Positions 8,011 through 14,861 of a DNA stretch of 17,622 nucleotides are shown here, piece after piece. Each line of letters begins with the position of its first letter. Position 1 is the stretch's first letter. Under the pieces are notes generated by a model that saw only the letters and a program-made list of their open reading frames with translations, ran no database searches and was not told the origin of the DNA. The translations under genes and the position numbers were made by a program. Origin of the DNA: Spirochaetales bacterium. Its GTDB lineage: Bacteria > Spirochaetota > Spirochaetia > SZUA-6 > DRHE01. Location of the stretch: positions 1 to 17,622 of the forward strand of contig JAFGFV010000470.1 of the NCBI GenBank assembly GCA_016930895.1, read 5' to 3'.

Positions 8011-8025
8011 GCAAGTTGCGTGCCA
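8010..8025 (-). promoter_or_regulatory. Putative sigma-54 (-24/-12) promoter of the hydrolase lipoprotein gene
   Basis: Read on the minus strand, TGGCACGCAACTTGCT matches TGGCACGRNNNTTGCW at 12 of 13 defined positions and has exact GG-N10-GC spacing. Transcription would start near 7999, about 58 bases before the ATG at 7941. The match is better than at 2171-2186. The two sites flank the operon that encodes a sigma-54 activator. Confidence 0.7.
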
Positions 8026-8103
8026 CGCCTTCATCCGCCATTTCGTTGTCGTTCGTTGTCGGCACGCACGAGAAGACCCCGAAGCGCACGCGCCGCGGGA
8101 ATG

Positions 8104-8144
8104 GGCGTTGCAGGCACGCACGCGCCTTGCGTTCTTGCAACGCC
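8104..8144. promoter_or_regulatory. Inverted repeat, candidate enhancer for the sigma-54 activator
   Basis: GGCGTTGCA (8104-8112) and its exact complement TGCAACGCC (8136-8144) form 9-bp arms around 23 bases. The centre is about 125 bp upstream of the predicted hydrolase start, within the usual range for activator binding sites of sigma-54 promoters. Inside it, TTGC-N6-GCAA (8127-8140) makes a smaller dyad. Role inferred from position only. Confidence 0.35.
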
Positions 8145-8492
8145 ACGAACGTCCTGGACCCCAGCCGCGAGCGGGGGAACATCACGGTGCGGGATCACAG
8201 TGGCAACGTTATGGTCTGAGTTGGGCCGCCCTGTGCCCGAATCGGGGAACTGTCGGGGCCTTGGCGGTACCTACGGGGGGTAAGCTGGTGCGCGTCGCCC
8301 ACTTGGGACGGCAGGCTCCGGCCCGCAGTCTCTCGCCGACGAAAGGAGACGAGAAAACGGCGGGCGGACAGAAAGCGGGGACAGAGTGACTCCCCGGAGC
8401 AGGCAGAGGACAGATTGCCAATTCGACGAAGTGCAAGTGCCGGGGGTGGCGGAGGACACGTCTTTTCGTCGGACCACAACGTACAGGCGAAC
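8145..8492. other. Stretch without a convincing gene
   Basis: Neither strand shows a coding frame with family features here. The visible structure is small: three copies of GGACAGA (8366-8414), a GC hairpin CGGGGA/TCCCCG around 8377-8396, and a 7-bp inverted pair CGACGAA (8424-8430) and TTCGTCG (8465-8471). I see no tRNA, rRNA or riboswitch-like fold. It may hold the upstream part of the hydrolase regulatory region and decayed mobile-element sequence. Confidence 0.4.
8366..8414. repeat. Three GGACAGA copies with a small hairpin, possible REP-type remnant
   Basis: GGACAGA occurs at 8366-8372, 8379-8385 and 8408-8414. The second copy lies inside the stem-loop CGGGGA-CAGAGTGAC-TCCCCG. From memory, GGGGACAGA-type tracts occur near REP-associated (Y1) transposase elements in several bacteria, but no transposase gene is present here. 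A decayed REP-like element is one reading; simple sequence drift is another. Confidence 0.3.
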
Positions 8493-8612
8493 ATGACCCC
8501 GGAGAACCTCCTGACCGTGTTTCGGCTTGCCCGGGAGCTGGAGGACTATCCTATCGACACGAGGCGCATCGAAGAGCAAATAGCACGCCTGGGATCAGGC
8601 GGGCAGCCGTGA
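8493..8612 (+). CDS. Doubtful small ORF, 39 residues
   Basis: From the ATG at 8493 the frame reads MTPENLLTVFRLARELEDYP and continues to a TGA at 8612. The composition is protein-like and predicts one or two amphipathic helices. The frame stays open upstream to a TTG at 8415, but that part is Gly-rich and low in information. The ribosome site is weak. It converges on the symporter gene, 15 bases away. It may be a genuine small gene or the tail of a decayed one; I recognise no family. Confidence 0.25.
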   Translation: MTPENLLTVFRLARELEDYPIDTRRIEEQIARLGSGGQP

Positions 8613-8627
8613 GCGACCCCCGGGGCG

Positions 8628-10064
8628 CTACGGGGCGCCGCCGCCCCGCCCGCGGTTCCCGCTCCCGCCCTCGGCCCCGCTGCGCGGCTCTCCGCCCTCA
8701 TCCCGCCCGTCCCCGCGCCTGTCGCCCCCACCCTTGCCCGCGATGAGCTGGGCGTACACTGCCTCGTTGATCGGATAGCGCGATAGAATCAGGATCCCGG
8801 CCAGGAAGGCCCCGGCCGTCACAGGGCCCAGGATGATCCGGATCCCGGCCTGGGCGGAGGCCTTCTGCACCGTGTCCGGCACGTAGCCGGAGAGGTCCAG
8901 GATCAGCCCGGTCACGGCGATGGAGATGGCCTGGCCGATCTTGGAGCAGAAGGTCCAGATCCCATAGTAGGCCCCCTCCCGGCGCATGCCGGTGCGCACC
9001 GCCTCCCACTCGATGGCGTCGGGCATCATGGACCAGGGCAGGGCGTAGGTGGCCCCCAGGCCGATCCCGCCGACGACCATCACCGCGAAGGTCCAGCGCA
9101 GGCCCAGGCGCTCTCCGGTGAAGGCGACTGCCAGGGCCGCGCAGGCCACGATGGCCATGCCCAGGGCGTAGGTGAGCTTCTTGCCGATCCTCTTCGACAC
9201 CACCACGCTCACCGGGATGAACAGCATGGCCGTGACCAGCAGGAACAGCAGAGCGACAGTGGTGTGGGCCTCGTTGCCGAACAGGTACTTGTAGTAGTAG
9301 ACCAGGATCCCGCTCACCACCGTCACCCCGACGATGTGCATGGTGTAGGTGAAGAGAATCTTGCGGTACGGGGCGTTGGCGAACACCCTGCGGTACGAAT
9401 CGAAGAACCCCGCCGCGGTTTCCTCCGGCGGATGCTCGTGTTCGCGGACCGAGAAGAAGGTGATCAGGGCTGTGATCATCATCACTACTCCGAACACGGT
9501 CCCCATGACCGAGAAGCCGGTGTTCCTGCTCCCGAAGGCGTTGACGATGGGCAGGGCCGCCCCGGCCCCGAGGAGGGTCCCCAGGACCGCGAAGCCGAAG
9601 CGGTAGCCGTTCAGGCTCGTCTTCTCGTGGAAGTCCTTGGTGAGCTCCGGGGTCAGGGCCGAGTAGGGGATGTTGACCACCGTGTAGACCGTGGACAGCA
9701 GGCAGAAGACCCCGAGCCCCCAGACGAAGCGCCACAGCTGGCTGGCGATGCCCGGGTTGGTGAACATGGCGATCATGCCCAGGAACAGGGGCACCGAGCC
9801 GAACAGCAGCCAGGGCCGGCGCCTGCCCCAGCGGCTGCGGGTCCTGTCCGACAGGTACCCCGCCACTGGGTCGGTGACCGCGTCCCAGATCTTGCCGACC
9901 ATGATGATGATGCCCGTAAGCCCCGCGGAGATCCCGACCGTGTCCGTGAAGTAGTTGAGCAGCCAGAAGGCGATCACGGTGAAGTAGAGATTGCCCCCCA
10001 GGTCGCACACTCCGTACCCCAGCTTGGTTCCTACGCTCAGTGCGTTTGCAGGTTTGCTCTTCAT
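8628..10064 (-). CDS. GPH-family sugar:cation symporter (MelB/XynT type)
   Basis: A 478-residue, 12-helix transporter of the glycoside-pentoside-hexuronide:cation symporter branch of the major facilitator superfamily. The diagnostic motif is in helix 2 and the following loop: DAVTDPVAGYLSDRT, then RWGRRRPW. Asp61 and Asp65 match the aspartates that bind the coupling cation in MelB. It should import a glycoside or pentose-containing sugar with Na+ or H+. The ATG at 10064 follows GAGGTGAG and lies 15 bases after the arabinofuranosidase stop on the same strand, so the two form an operon for uptake and cleavage of arabinose-containing saccharides (inference for the exact sugar). The last 35 or so residues are an unusual Gly/Arg/Asp-rich tail outside the conserved family. 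Confidence 0.93.
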   Translation of the reverse strand: MKSKPANALSVGTKLGYGVCDLGGNLYFTVIAFWLLNYFTDTVGISAGLTGIIIMVGKIWDAVTDPVAGYLSDRTRSRWGRRRPWLLFGSVPLFLGMIAMFTNPGIASQLWRFVWGLGVFCLLSTVYTVVNIPYSALTPELTKDFHEKTSLNGYRFGFAVLGTLLGAGAALPIVNAFGSRNTGFSVMGTVFGVVMMITALITFFSVREHEHPPEETAAGFFDSYRRVFANAPYRKILFTYTMHIVGVTVVSGILVYYYKYLFGNEAHTTVALLFLLVTAMLFIPVSVVVSKRIGKKLTYALGMAIVACAALAVAFTGERLGLRWTFAVMVVGGIGLGATYALPWSMMPDAIEWEAVRTGMRREGAYYGIWTFCSKIGQAISIAVTGLILDLSGYVPDTVQKASAQAGIRIILGPVTAGAFLAGILILSRYPINEAVYAQLIAGKGGGDRRGDGRDEGGEPRSGAEGGSGNRGRGGGAP

Positions 10065-10079
10065 TTCTCACCTCGCCGT

Positions 10080-11984
10080 CTAACTCGACTCGAGCTCGAT
10101 GACCGTGAGGGACGCCGGCGGCAGTCTCACCTCCGCCCGAGCCCCGCGCTTGGCCGGAAGCGGCGGGGCCGTCAGCTCCACCCGCCGGTCCAGCGGACCC
10201 CGCCCCGCGAGCCGGCGGCAGCGCGTTGGCCGGTGGCCCTCGAATCCGGCGAGGGAAAGCGATACCCGCATGCCCCGCTCAGGGTGCCGGTTGACCAGGG
10301 CCAGCACCAGACGTCTGCCTGCCTCGTCCCGGGTGGCCGAGGCATCCAGCCATGGCACCTCGCCCTTGGCGCTGATGTTGAGGCCCAGGGCGGGTGCGTC
10401 GAAGCATGGGGAGCTCACCCGGCAGCGCAGGACGGTGGGCTCCATATCCCGGTACAGGAGGAAGGGCAGTCCCACCGGCGTGAGCTGCGCCGGCTCATCG
10501 TGGGTCACCTTGGCGATTGCCCCCAGCACGTTCACGAGCATGGCCAGGTTGGCCATCCCCATGACCCGGCAGCAGCGCTGGAACGCGTTCAGCATCCCGG
10601 CCACGTACAGGGCGTCCCGGACCGTGTACTCCTGCTCGTGCATGCTCGCGGCGCCGGGCCGCGGCGGCAGCTTGACGTTCCACTCGTCCAGGGCCACCCG
10701 CACCCCTCGCCCTGGCACGACGGCCTCGATCTGGGCGGCGATCCGGAGGATCGCGTCTTCGACGCTCAAGGGGGCGGCCACCAGGGAGCGGTACAGGGCC
10801 CGCTGATCGTAGGAAGCGAGGTAGCCCTCCTCGGAGGGCTGGTAGACGTGGAAGGAAAGGCAGTCGATCTCCGGGCCGATCCCTTCCAACACGGTGCGGT
10901 TCCACTCCGCGGCGCCCCGCGGATCGTTCTCGAGGTGATCAAGCCCTACCGCCACCAGGCGGATCCCGGGGTCCGTCCGCCTCATGGCCTGGATGAAGGG
11001 CCGGATGCGCCGGACGTAGCCGGCAGCATCGGTGTGCCCGATCTGCCAGTCTCCCCACACCTCGTTGCCCAGCCCCCACCAGCGTACGCCCCAGGGTTCC
11101 GGATGGCCGTTGGCCGCCCGCCGCCGTCCCACCGGGCCTTTGGCCGGCTCGTTGCAGTAGGCCACCCAGCGGGCCGCCTCCTCGGGGCTCCCGGAGCCGT
11201 CGTTGACCACCAGCAGGGCTTGGGCGCCCACCCGGCGGCAGAAGCCGAGAAACTCGTCGGTGCCGACCGTGTTCGGGTCCTCCACGTGCCAGGCCCGGTT
11301 GTAGCGGGCAGGGCGCCTGTCTTTGGGACCGATGCCGTCCTCCCAGTGGTAGTCGCTGGCGAAGTTGCCCCCGGGGTAGCGGATGATCGGCGGGGCGAGC
11401 TGCTCGATCAGCCCGGTCACATCCTCGTGCAGTGCCTGTCCTTTGTCGTCCCAAATGCCGCCATACGTGCAGGATTCCAGGTGCTCGACGAAATGTCCGA
11501 ACAGGTTCGGATCGGCCGTGCCGATCAGGTCCTCGGCATTGGCGGCCACGGCGGCCCGCAGGGCAGGGAGTGCGATCCGGGACAGCGCCGGGCTGCCGGG
11601 CCAGCGATCGTTCCGCCGCGCGTCCGGCGCGCTCCTCACCGAGAAGGCGAGGGGCCCCACCTCCCGGGTCAGCACCCGGATCCGGAGCTTGGCCTTCTCG
11701 GGAGATCCCTCGGAGACCAGCACCTCCAGCTCCGTGTTCAGGGGCAGGGCGAGCGGACGGTCCTCGCCGATCTCCGTGACCGGCACCGCCCCGGACTGGC
11801 CCTCCAGGCGCAGGCTCAGGCACTCGGGCGGTATGGTGCTGCCGTCGACCTCCAGCTCCAAACCCCAGAGGGTCGCGGCGGCATAGCTGTTCTTGAGGGC
11901 GAAGCGGAAACCCCCGCCGCGGCTCTCGAGGCTTCCCTTCACGAACATGCCGGCAAGAATGAACTCGGGAATCTTGACTGCCAT
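10080..11984 (-). CDS. GH51 alpha-L-arabinofuranosidase with N-terminal CGDB/DUF6379-like domain
   Basis: A 634-residue protein from the ATG at 11984, which follows GGGGAGG on the minus strand. Residues about 145-634 form a GH51 enzyme: NLFGHFVEHLESC, IRYPGGNFASDYHWEDGIGP, acid/base Glu308 in GLGNEVWG and nucleophile Glu434 in ALDEWNVK, then the C-terminal beta domain. This retaining hydrolase removes terminal L-arabinofuranosyl residues. No signal peptide is seen, so it acts in the cytoplasm on imported oligosaccharides. Residues 1-118 (FVKGSLESRGGGFRFALKN, later LTREVGPLAFSVRSA) resemble the small beta subunit of C-glycoside deglycosidases, known from memory as CGDB or DUF6379. GH51 proteins usually lack this part. 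The downstream partner is a GPH symporter 15 bases away. The GH51 call is firm; the N-terminal domain call is moderately firm. Confidence 0.92.
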   Translation of the reverse strand: MAVKIPEFILAGMFVKGSLESRGGGFRFALKNSYAAATLWGLELEVDGSTIPPECLSLRLEGQSGAVPVTEIGEDRPLALPLNTELEVLVSEGSPEKAKLRIRVLTREVGPLAFSVRSAPDARRNDRWPGSPALSRIALPALRAAVAANAEDLIGTADPNLFGHFVEHLESCTYGGIWDDKGQALHEDVTGLIEQLAPPIIRYPGGNFASDYHWEDGIGPKDRRPARYNRAWHVEDPNTVGTDEFLGFCRRVGAQALLVVNDGSGSPEEAARWVAYCNEPAKGPVGRRRAANGHPEPWGVRWWGLGNEVWGDWQIGHTDAAGYVRRIRPFIQAMRRTDPGIRLVAVGLDHLENDPRGAAEWNRTVLEGIGPEIDCLSFHVYQPSEEGYLASYDQRALYRSLVAAPLSVEDAILRIAAQIEAVVPGRGVRVALDEWNVKLPPRPGAASMHEQEYTVRDALYVAGMLNAFQRCCRVMGMANLAMLVNVLGAIAKVTHDEPAQLTPVGLPFLLYRDMEPTVLRCRVSSPCFDAPALGLNISAKGEVPWLDASATRDEAGRRLVLALVNRHPERGMRVSLSLAGFEGHRPTRCRRLAGRGPLDRRVELTAPPLPAKRGARAEVRLPPASLTVIELESS

Positions 11985-12107
11985 GGGCCCGCCTCCCCTT
12001 GCGGGGAGTGTAGTACGAACCGTAGGGGCATGCAACGAAGCGCGTCCCGAAAGGGATCGGGCGTGCCGCGGCACCGGGCAGAGGGGGCCCGCCTGTTTCT
12101 TTAAGTG

Positions 12108-12127
12108 TACTAAAATAGTAGTATATA
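12108..12127 (+). promoter_or_regulatory. Palindromic operator and -10 region of the FAD oxidoreductase gene
   Basis: In an AT-rich island (12098-12130) the palindrome TACTA-AAA-TAGTA (12108-12120) sits directly before TATATA (12122-12127), a good -10. TTTAAG (12100-12105) is a weak -35 at 16 bases. The palindrome lies in the spacer, a usual repressor position. The core matches the Rrf2/IscR type 1 motif at 18 of 25 positions when aligned over 12102-12126. TAGTA followed by GTATATAAG also occurs at the suf regulator promoter (15636-15651, with three extra bases). Confidence 0.45.
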
Positions 12128-12192
12128 AGGATGGGCACAGCAAGGCGCCGGGGGGGGTGGTGCCAGCCGCGACGGCGGGAACGAGGTTCGTG

Positions 12193-13494
12193 ATGGTGAC
12201 GCGGACCCGCGGATCCGGAATCGATAGAGTCGACTGGGACCTGATCATCGTGGGGGCCGGGGCTGCAGGGATGAGCGCCGCCGAGACCGCGCGGCTCCTG
12301 AAGCCTGGCTGGTCGGTGCTGCTGCTCTCCGAGGAGGATCGCCTGCCGTACAAGCGCACGAAGATTTCGAAGCACATTGCCGGGGGCTTCGCGCGGGAGG
12401 CGTTCGCCCAGCAGCCTGCAGAGTGGTATTCCGGCCAGGGTCTCGAGCTGGCCGTGGGGGTCCGAGCGGTAGGCCTGGACCCGGACGGCCGCCGGCTCGA
12501 GCTGACGGACGGCACCCGCCTGTCCTGGAGCCGCCTGATCCTGGCCGCAGGGGCGGATCCCGTGCTGCCTGCGCTGCCTGTTTCGTTGGGAGAGGACGAC
12601 GGGCACTTCGTGGTCCGAACCGCGGCGCAGGTCGAAGCCCTGCGCCGTGCCCTCGGAGGGGCCCGCCGCGTGGCTGTGATCGGCGCCGGGGTTCTGGGCG
12701 TGGAGGTGGCCGAGCAGCTGCGCCTCCACGGTCTCCAGGTCGTGCTTATAGGCCGGGGCGAGCGCCTCATGCCGCGGGAGCTGAACAACGAGGGGTCGGA
12801 TCGTCTGCGGGAGGCCTTGACCGGGAACGGCGTGAGCGTGCGACTCGAGGAACGGGAGATCGCCGTCCAGCGCCGGCGGCGGCGAGGGTACGCGGTGGCT
12901 CTGGCGCACGGCGAAGCCCGGGCAGACCTCGTCGTCTTCTGCCTCGGGGCCAGGCCCCGGATCGACCTGGCCGCCGAGGCGGGCCTGCGGACCGACCGGG
13001 GGATCCTGGTCGATGCGGCCATGAGAACCTCGCACCCCGAGATCTTCGCCGCCGGGGACGCGGCGCAGCACCCCGACGGTGCGATCACCCATTTGTGGCA
13101 CGCGGCCCAGCACCAGGGAGAGCTGGCGGCCCGCAGCGCCGCCGGGCAGACGATCCGTCACGAGAGTCCCCCCTTCCGCCTCAAGTGCGAGGTGTTCGGC
13201 CAGTACTTCTTTTCGATGAATGTCCCTCTGGCCCGGGAGAAGCCCGGTGTCACTGGCGCGAAGCCCGGTACAACCGGCACGGGCCGGAGGGCGGAAGGTG
13301 CGTTTGACGCGGAGCCGCTGGACCCCGTCGAGGAAGCCGATGGCGCCGTATACCGCTGCCTGTACTATCGCGGTGACAACCTGCTCGGGGCCCTGATGGT
13401 CAACGATCGGGAGCGGGCCAAGGCGTACGAGCGGGCGGTCCGGGAGGGCTGGACGCGCGGGCGGGTGGCTGAGGAGCTGCCGCTGAAAGGGTGA
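12193..13494 (+). CDS. FAD/NAD(P)-dependent oxidoreductase (Pyr_redox_2; rubredoxin/ferredoxin reductase-like)
   Basis: A 433-residue flavoprotein of the two-dinucleotide-binding-domain family. The FAD motif is GAGAAG (21-26), the NAD(P) motif GAGVLG (164-169), and the second FAD motif IFAAGDAAQ (284-292). LPYKRTKISK near the N-terminus fits the rubredoxin-NAD reductase, nitrite reductase-like and ferredoxin reductase group; no redox-active CxxC is present, so it is not a disulfide reductase. The electron acceptor is unknown. The ATG at 12193 is preceded by GAGG at six bases; the frame is open further upstream but without a better start. The C-terminal region has an unusual linker with the repeat KPGVTGA/KPGTTGT (350-363). 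It is transcribed divergently from the arabinofuranosidase operon, and its promoter carries an Rrf2-like palindrome, consistent with redox or iron control (inference). Confidence 0.85.
   Translation: MVTRTRGSGIDRVDWDLIIVGAGAAGMSAAETARLLKPGWSVLLLSEEDRLPYKRTKISKHIAGGFAREAFAQQPAEWYSGQGLELAVGVRAVGLDPDGRRLELTDGTRLSWSRLILAAGADPVLPALPVSLGEDDGHFVVRTAAQVEALRRALGGARRVAVIGAGVLGVEVAEQLRLHGLQVVLIGRGERLMPRELNNEGSDRLREALTGNGVSVRLEEREIAVQRRRRRGYAVALAHGEARADLVVFCLGARPRIDLAAEAGLRTDRGILVDAAMRTSHPEIFAAGDAAQHPDGAITHLWHAAQHQGELAARSAAGQTIRHESPPFRLKCEVFGQYFFSMNVPLAREKPGVTGAKPGTTGTGRRAEGAFDAEPLDPVEEADGAVYRCLYYRGDNLLGALMVNDRERAKAYERAVREGWTRGRVAEELPLKG
13240..13281 (+). repeat. In-frame 21-bp imperfect tandem repeat inside the oxidoreductase gene
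   Basis: Two adjacent units (13240-13260 and 13261-13281) encode KPGVTGA and KPGTTGT. Both begin AAGCCCGGT. They sit in a predicted loop before the C-terminal domain, so length changes there would be tolerated. A recent in-frame duplication followed by drift is the simplest reading. Confidence 0.7.
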
Positions 13495-13612
13495 TCTCCG
13501 CGGCCGCTACGGGTGGGGCGGGGGAACCCGCGGGGCGGCGGGGCCCTATCCGCGCCTGCACTTCCCGGAGTATCCTGGGGCCGTCGAGACACTCAAACTT
13601 CGGACGAGCACC

Positions 13613-14821
13613 GTGAAGCTTCCCTACGTGAACCGCCGCCAACAGTTGATCCGCGCCCTGTCGGCGGGGATCGGCAAGACTACCGTCATCCTGCCCGCGG
13701 CTTTCGCATCTGAGGCGGCGCTGGGTCTTGTGACCCTCGGCATGATCTTCTATACCCGCGAGGTGTTCCACGTTCCCCCTTCGCTGGTCGGCTGGATGAC
13801 CGCCACCTGGCAGGGATGCTATGTGACCGGCTGCCTGACCATGGGTCCGGTAGGCGAAAGGCTGCCTCCCCGCTACTCGATGATCCTGTCCACCGGGGGA
13901 ATGTGCCTGTCGATCCTCGGCATCCTGATATCTCGCAGCGTGGCTGCCCTGTTCGTCTTCTACGGGCTGTTTGGGCTGTTCCTGTCTCTGTTCTGGCCGC
14001 CCCTGATGAGCTGGCTGTCGGCCGACACGGAGGGGCCGCGGCTGGGCCGGATGATGTCCCGCCTGACGCTGGCCGGAAGCACGGGCAACGTGATCAGTCC
14101 CTTCGTCGCCGGGGCGCTGAGCGCCCTCTCCCCCCGGTACCCCCTCTATGTGGCCGCGGGCATGTTCGGGGCAAACTGCCTGTTCCTGGCGGGGGCCGCA
14201 CTGGCCCTGCCGAGGATCCGCCGCGATCCGCACCGGGACGGAGGGAAGAAGGCCGCCGAGGGGAGCGAGGACCGCAGCACTCCCGTGCGCTTTCCCGCCT
14301 GGGTGGGGCTGTTCGTCACCTACACCGTGCTGGGGGTGATCATTACGGTGTTCCCCATGTACGCGCGGGATGTGCTCGACTTGAGCAAGGGCACCATCGG
14401 GGTCCTGCTCCTGGTGCGCGCGCTCTGCACCACTGGCGCCTTCGTGATCCTCGGCAGGACCACTTTCTGGCATTTCAGACCGGCTCCCTTGAGCGTGGGG
14501 CTCGGCCTGCTCGCGGTGCTCGTCCTGGTGCTGACCCGCCTGCGCGCCCCGGTGCCGCTGGCCTTCAGCCTCGGGGCCATCGGACCCCTGATCGCCCTCG
14601 GCTTCTCCGGCAGCTTCTTCCACGGCGCCTCCGGTTCCCCTCGCCGGGCGGCCCGGATGGCCCTTCACGAAGCGCTCCTGGCCGGCGGCCTGATCGCCGG
14701 GTCGGCAGCGGGTGCTCAGGTCTACGAGCGCTTCTCCATGTCCACGCTCGGGCTCGGCTGCGCGGCGCTCCTCGGCGGGGCTATCCTCGTCCAGATGGTC
14801 CTGGTGCGGATGTGCAGGTAG
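13613..14821 (+). CDS. Major facilitator superfamily transporter
   Basis: A 402-residue membrane protein with about 12 hydrophobic segments, split by a charged central loop (about residues 202-224, rich in Arg, Asp, Lys and Glu) in the usual 6+6 pattern. The loop after helix 2 reads GPVGERLPPRY, a degenerate form of the MFS motif A. No substrate can be assigned; the size and lack of sugar-porter motifs suit a drug/metabolite efflux or general MFS member. The GTG at 13613 gives a basic N-terminus (KLPYVNRRQQ) before the first helix, and GGACGAG is a weak ribosome site. It lies 118 bases after the oxidoreductase and converges on the quinone reductase gene, 40 bases apart. The 13495-13612 gap is very GC-rich and shows no clear terminator with a T-run. 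Confidence 0.85.
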   Translation: MKLPYVNRRQQLIRALSAGIGKTTVILPAAFASEAALGLVTLGMIFYTREVFHVPPSLVGWMTATWQGCYVTGCLTMGPVGERLPPRYSMILSTGGMCLSILGILISRSVAALFVFYGLFGLFLSLFWPPLMSWLSADTEGPRLGRMMSRLTLAGSTGNVISPFVAGALSALSPRYPLYVAAGMFGANCLFLAGAALALPRIRRDPHRDGGKKAAEGSEDRSTPVRFPAWVGLFVTYTVLGVIITVFPMYARDVLDLSKGTIGVLLLVRALCTTGAFVILGRTTFWHFRPAPLSVGLGLLAVLVLVLTRLRAPVPLAFSLGAIGPLIALGFSGSFFHGASGSPRRAARMALHEALLAGGLIAGSAAGAQVYERFSMSTLGLGCAALLGGAILVQMVLVRMCR

Positions 14822-14861
14822 CCGCGTGGCGGATCGGCCGCAACCGGCGGGCCCGAGAGCC

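Noticed and set aside
10348..10366. TGGCAC followed by TTGGC as a sigma-54 promoter
   Set aside because: The spacing is not GG-N10-GC and it is inside the GH51 gene.
9264..12104. A 946-codon open frame on the plus strand
   Set aside because: It lies opposite the GPH symporter and GH51 genes, is rich in Pro, Gly, His and Arg, and shows no family motif. It is the usual antisense frame of GC-rich coding DNA.
12131..12133. ATG right after the -10 region as the oxidoreductase start
   Set aside because: It is out of frame with the oxidoreductase and too close to the predicted transcription start.
11985..13088. Extension of the GH51 frame upstream of 11984
   Set aside because: The extra 368 residues are Arg/Ser-rich shadow of the oppositely transcribed oxidoreductase; a good ribosome site and the domain boundary support 11984.
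13495..13612. Rho-independent terminator after the oxidoreductase
   Set aside because: GC-rich inverted segments are present but no T-run follows.
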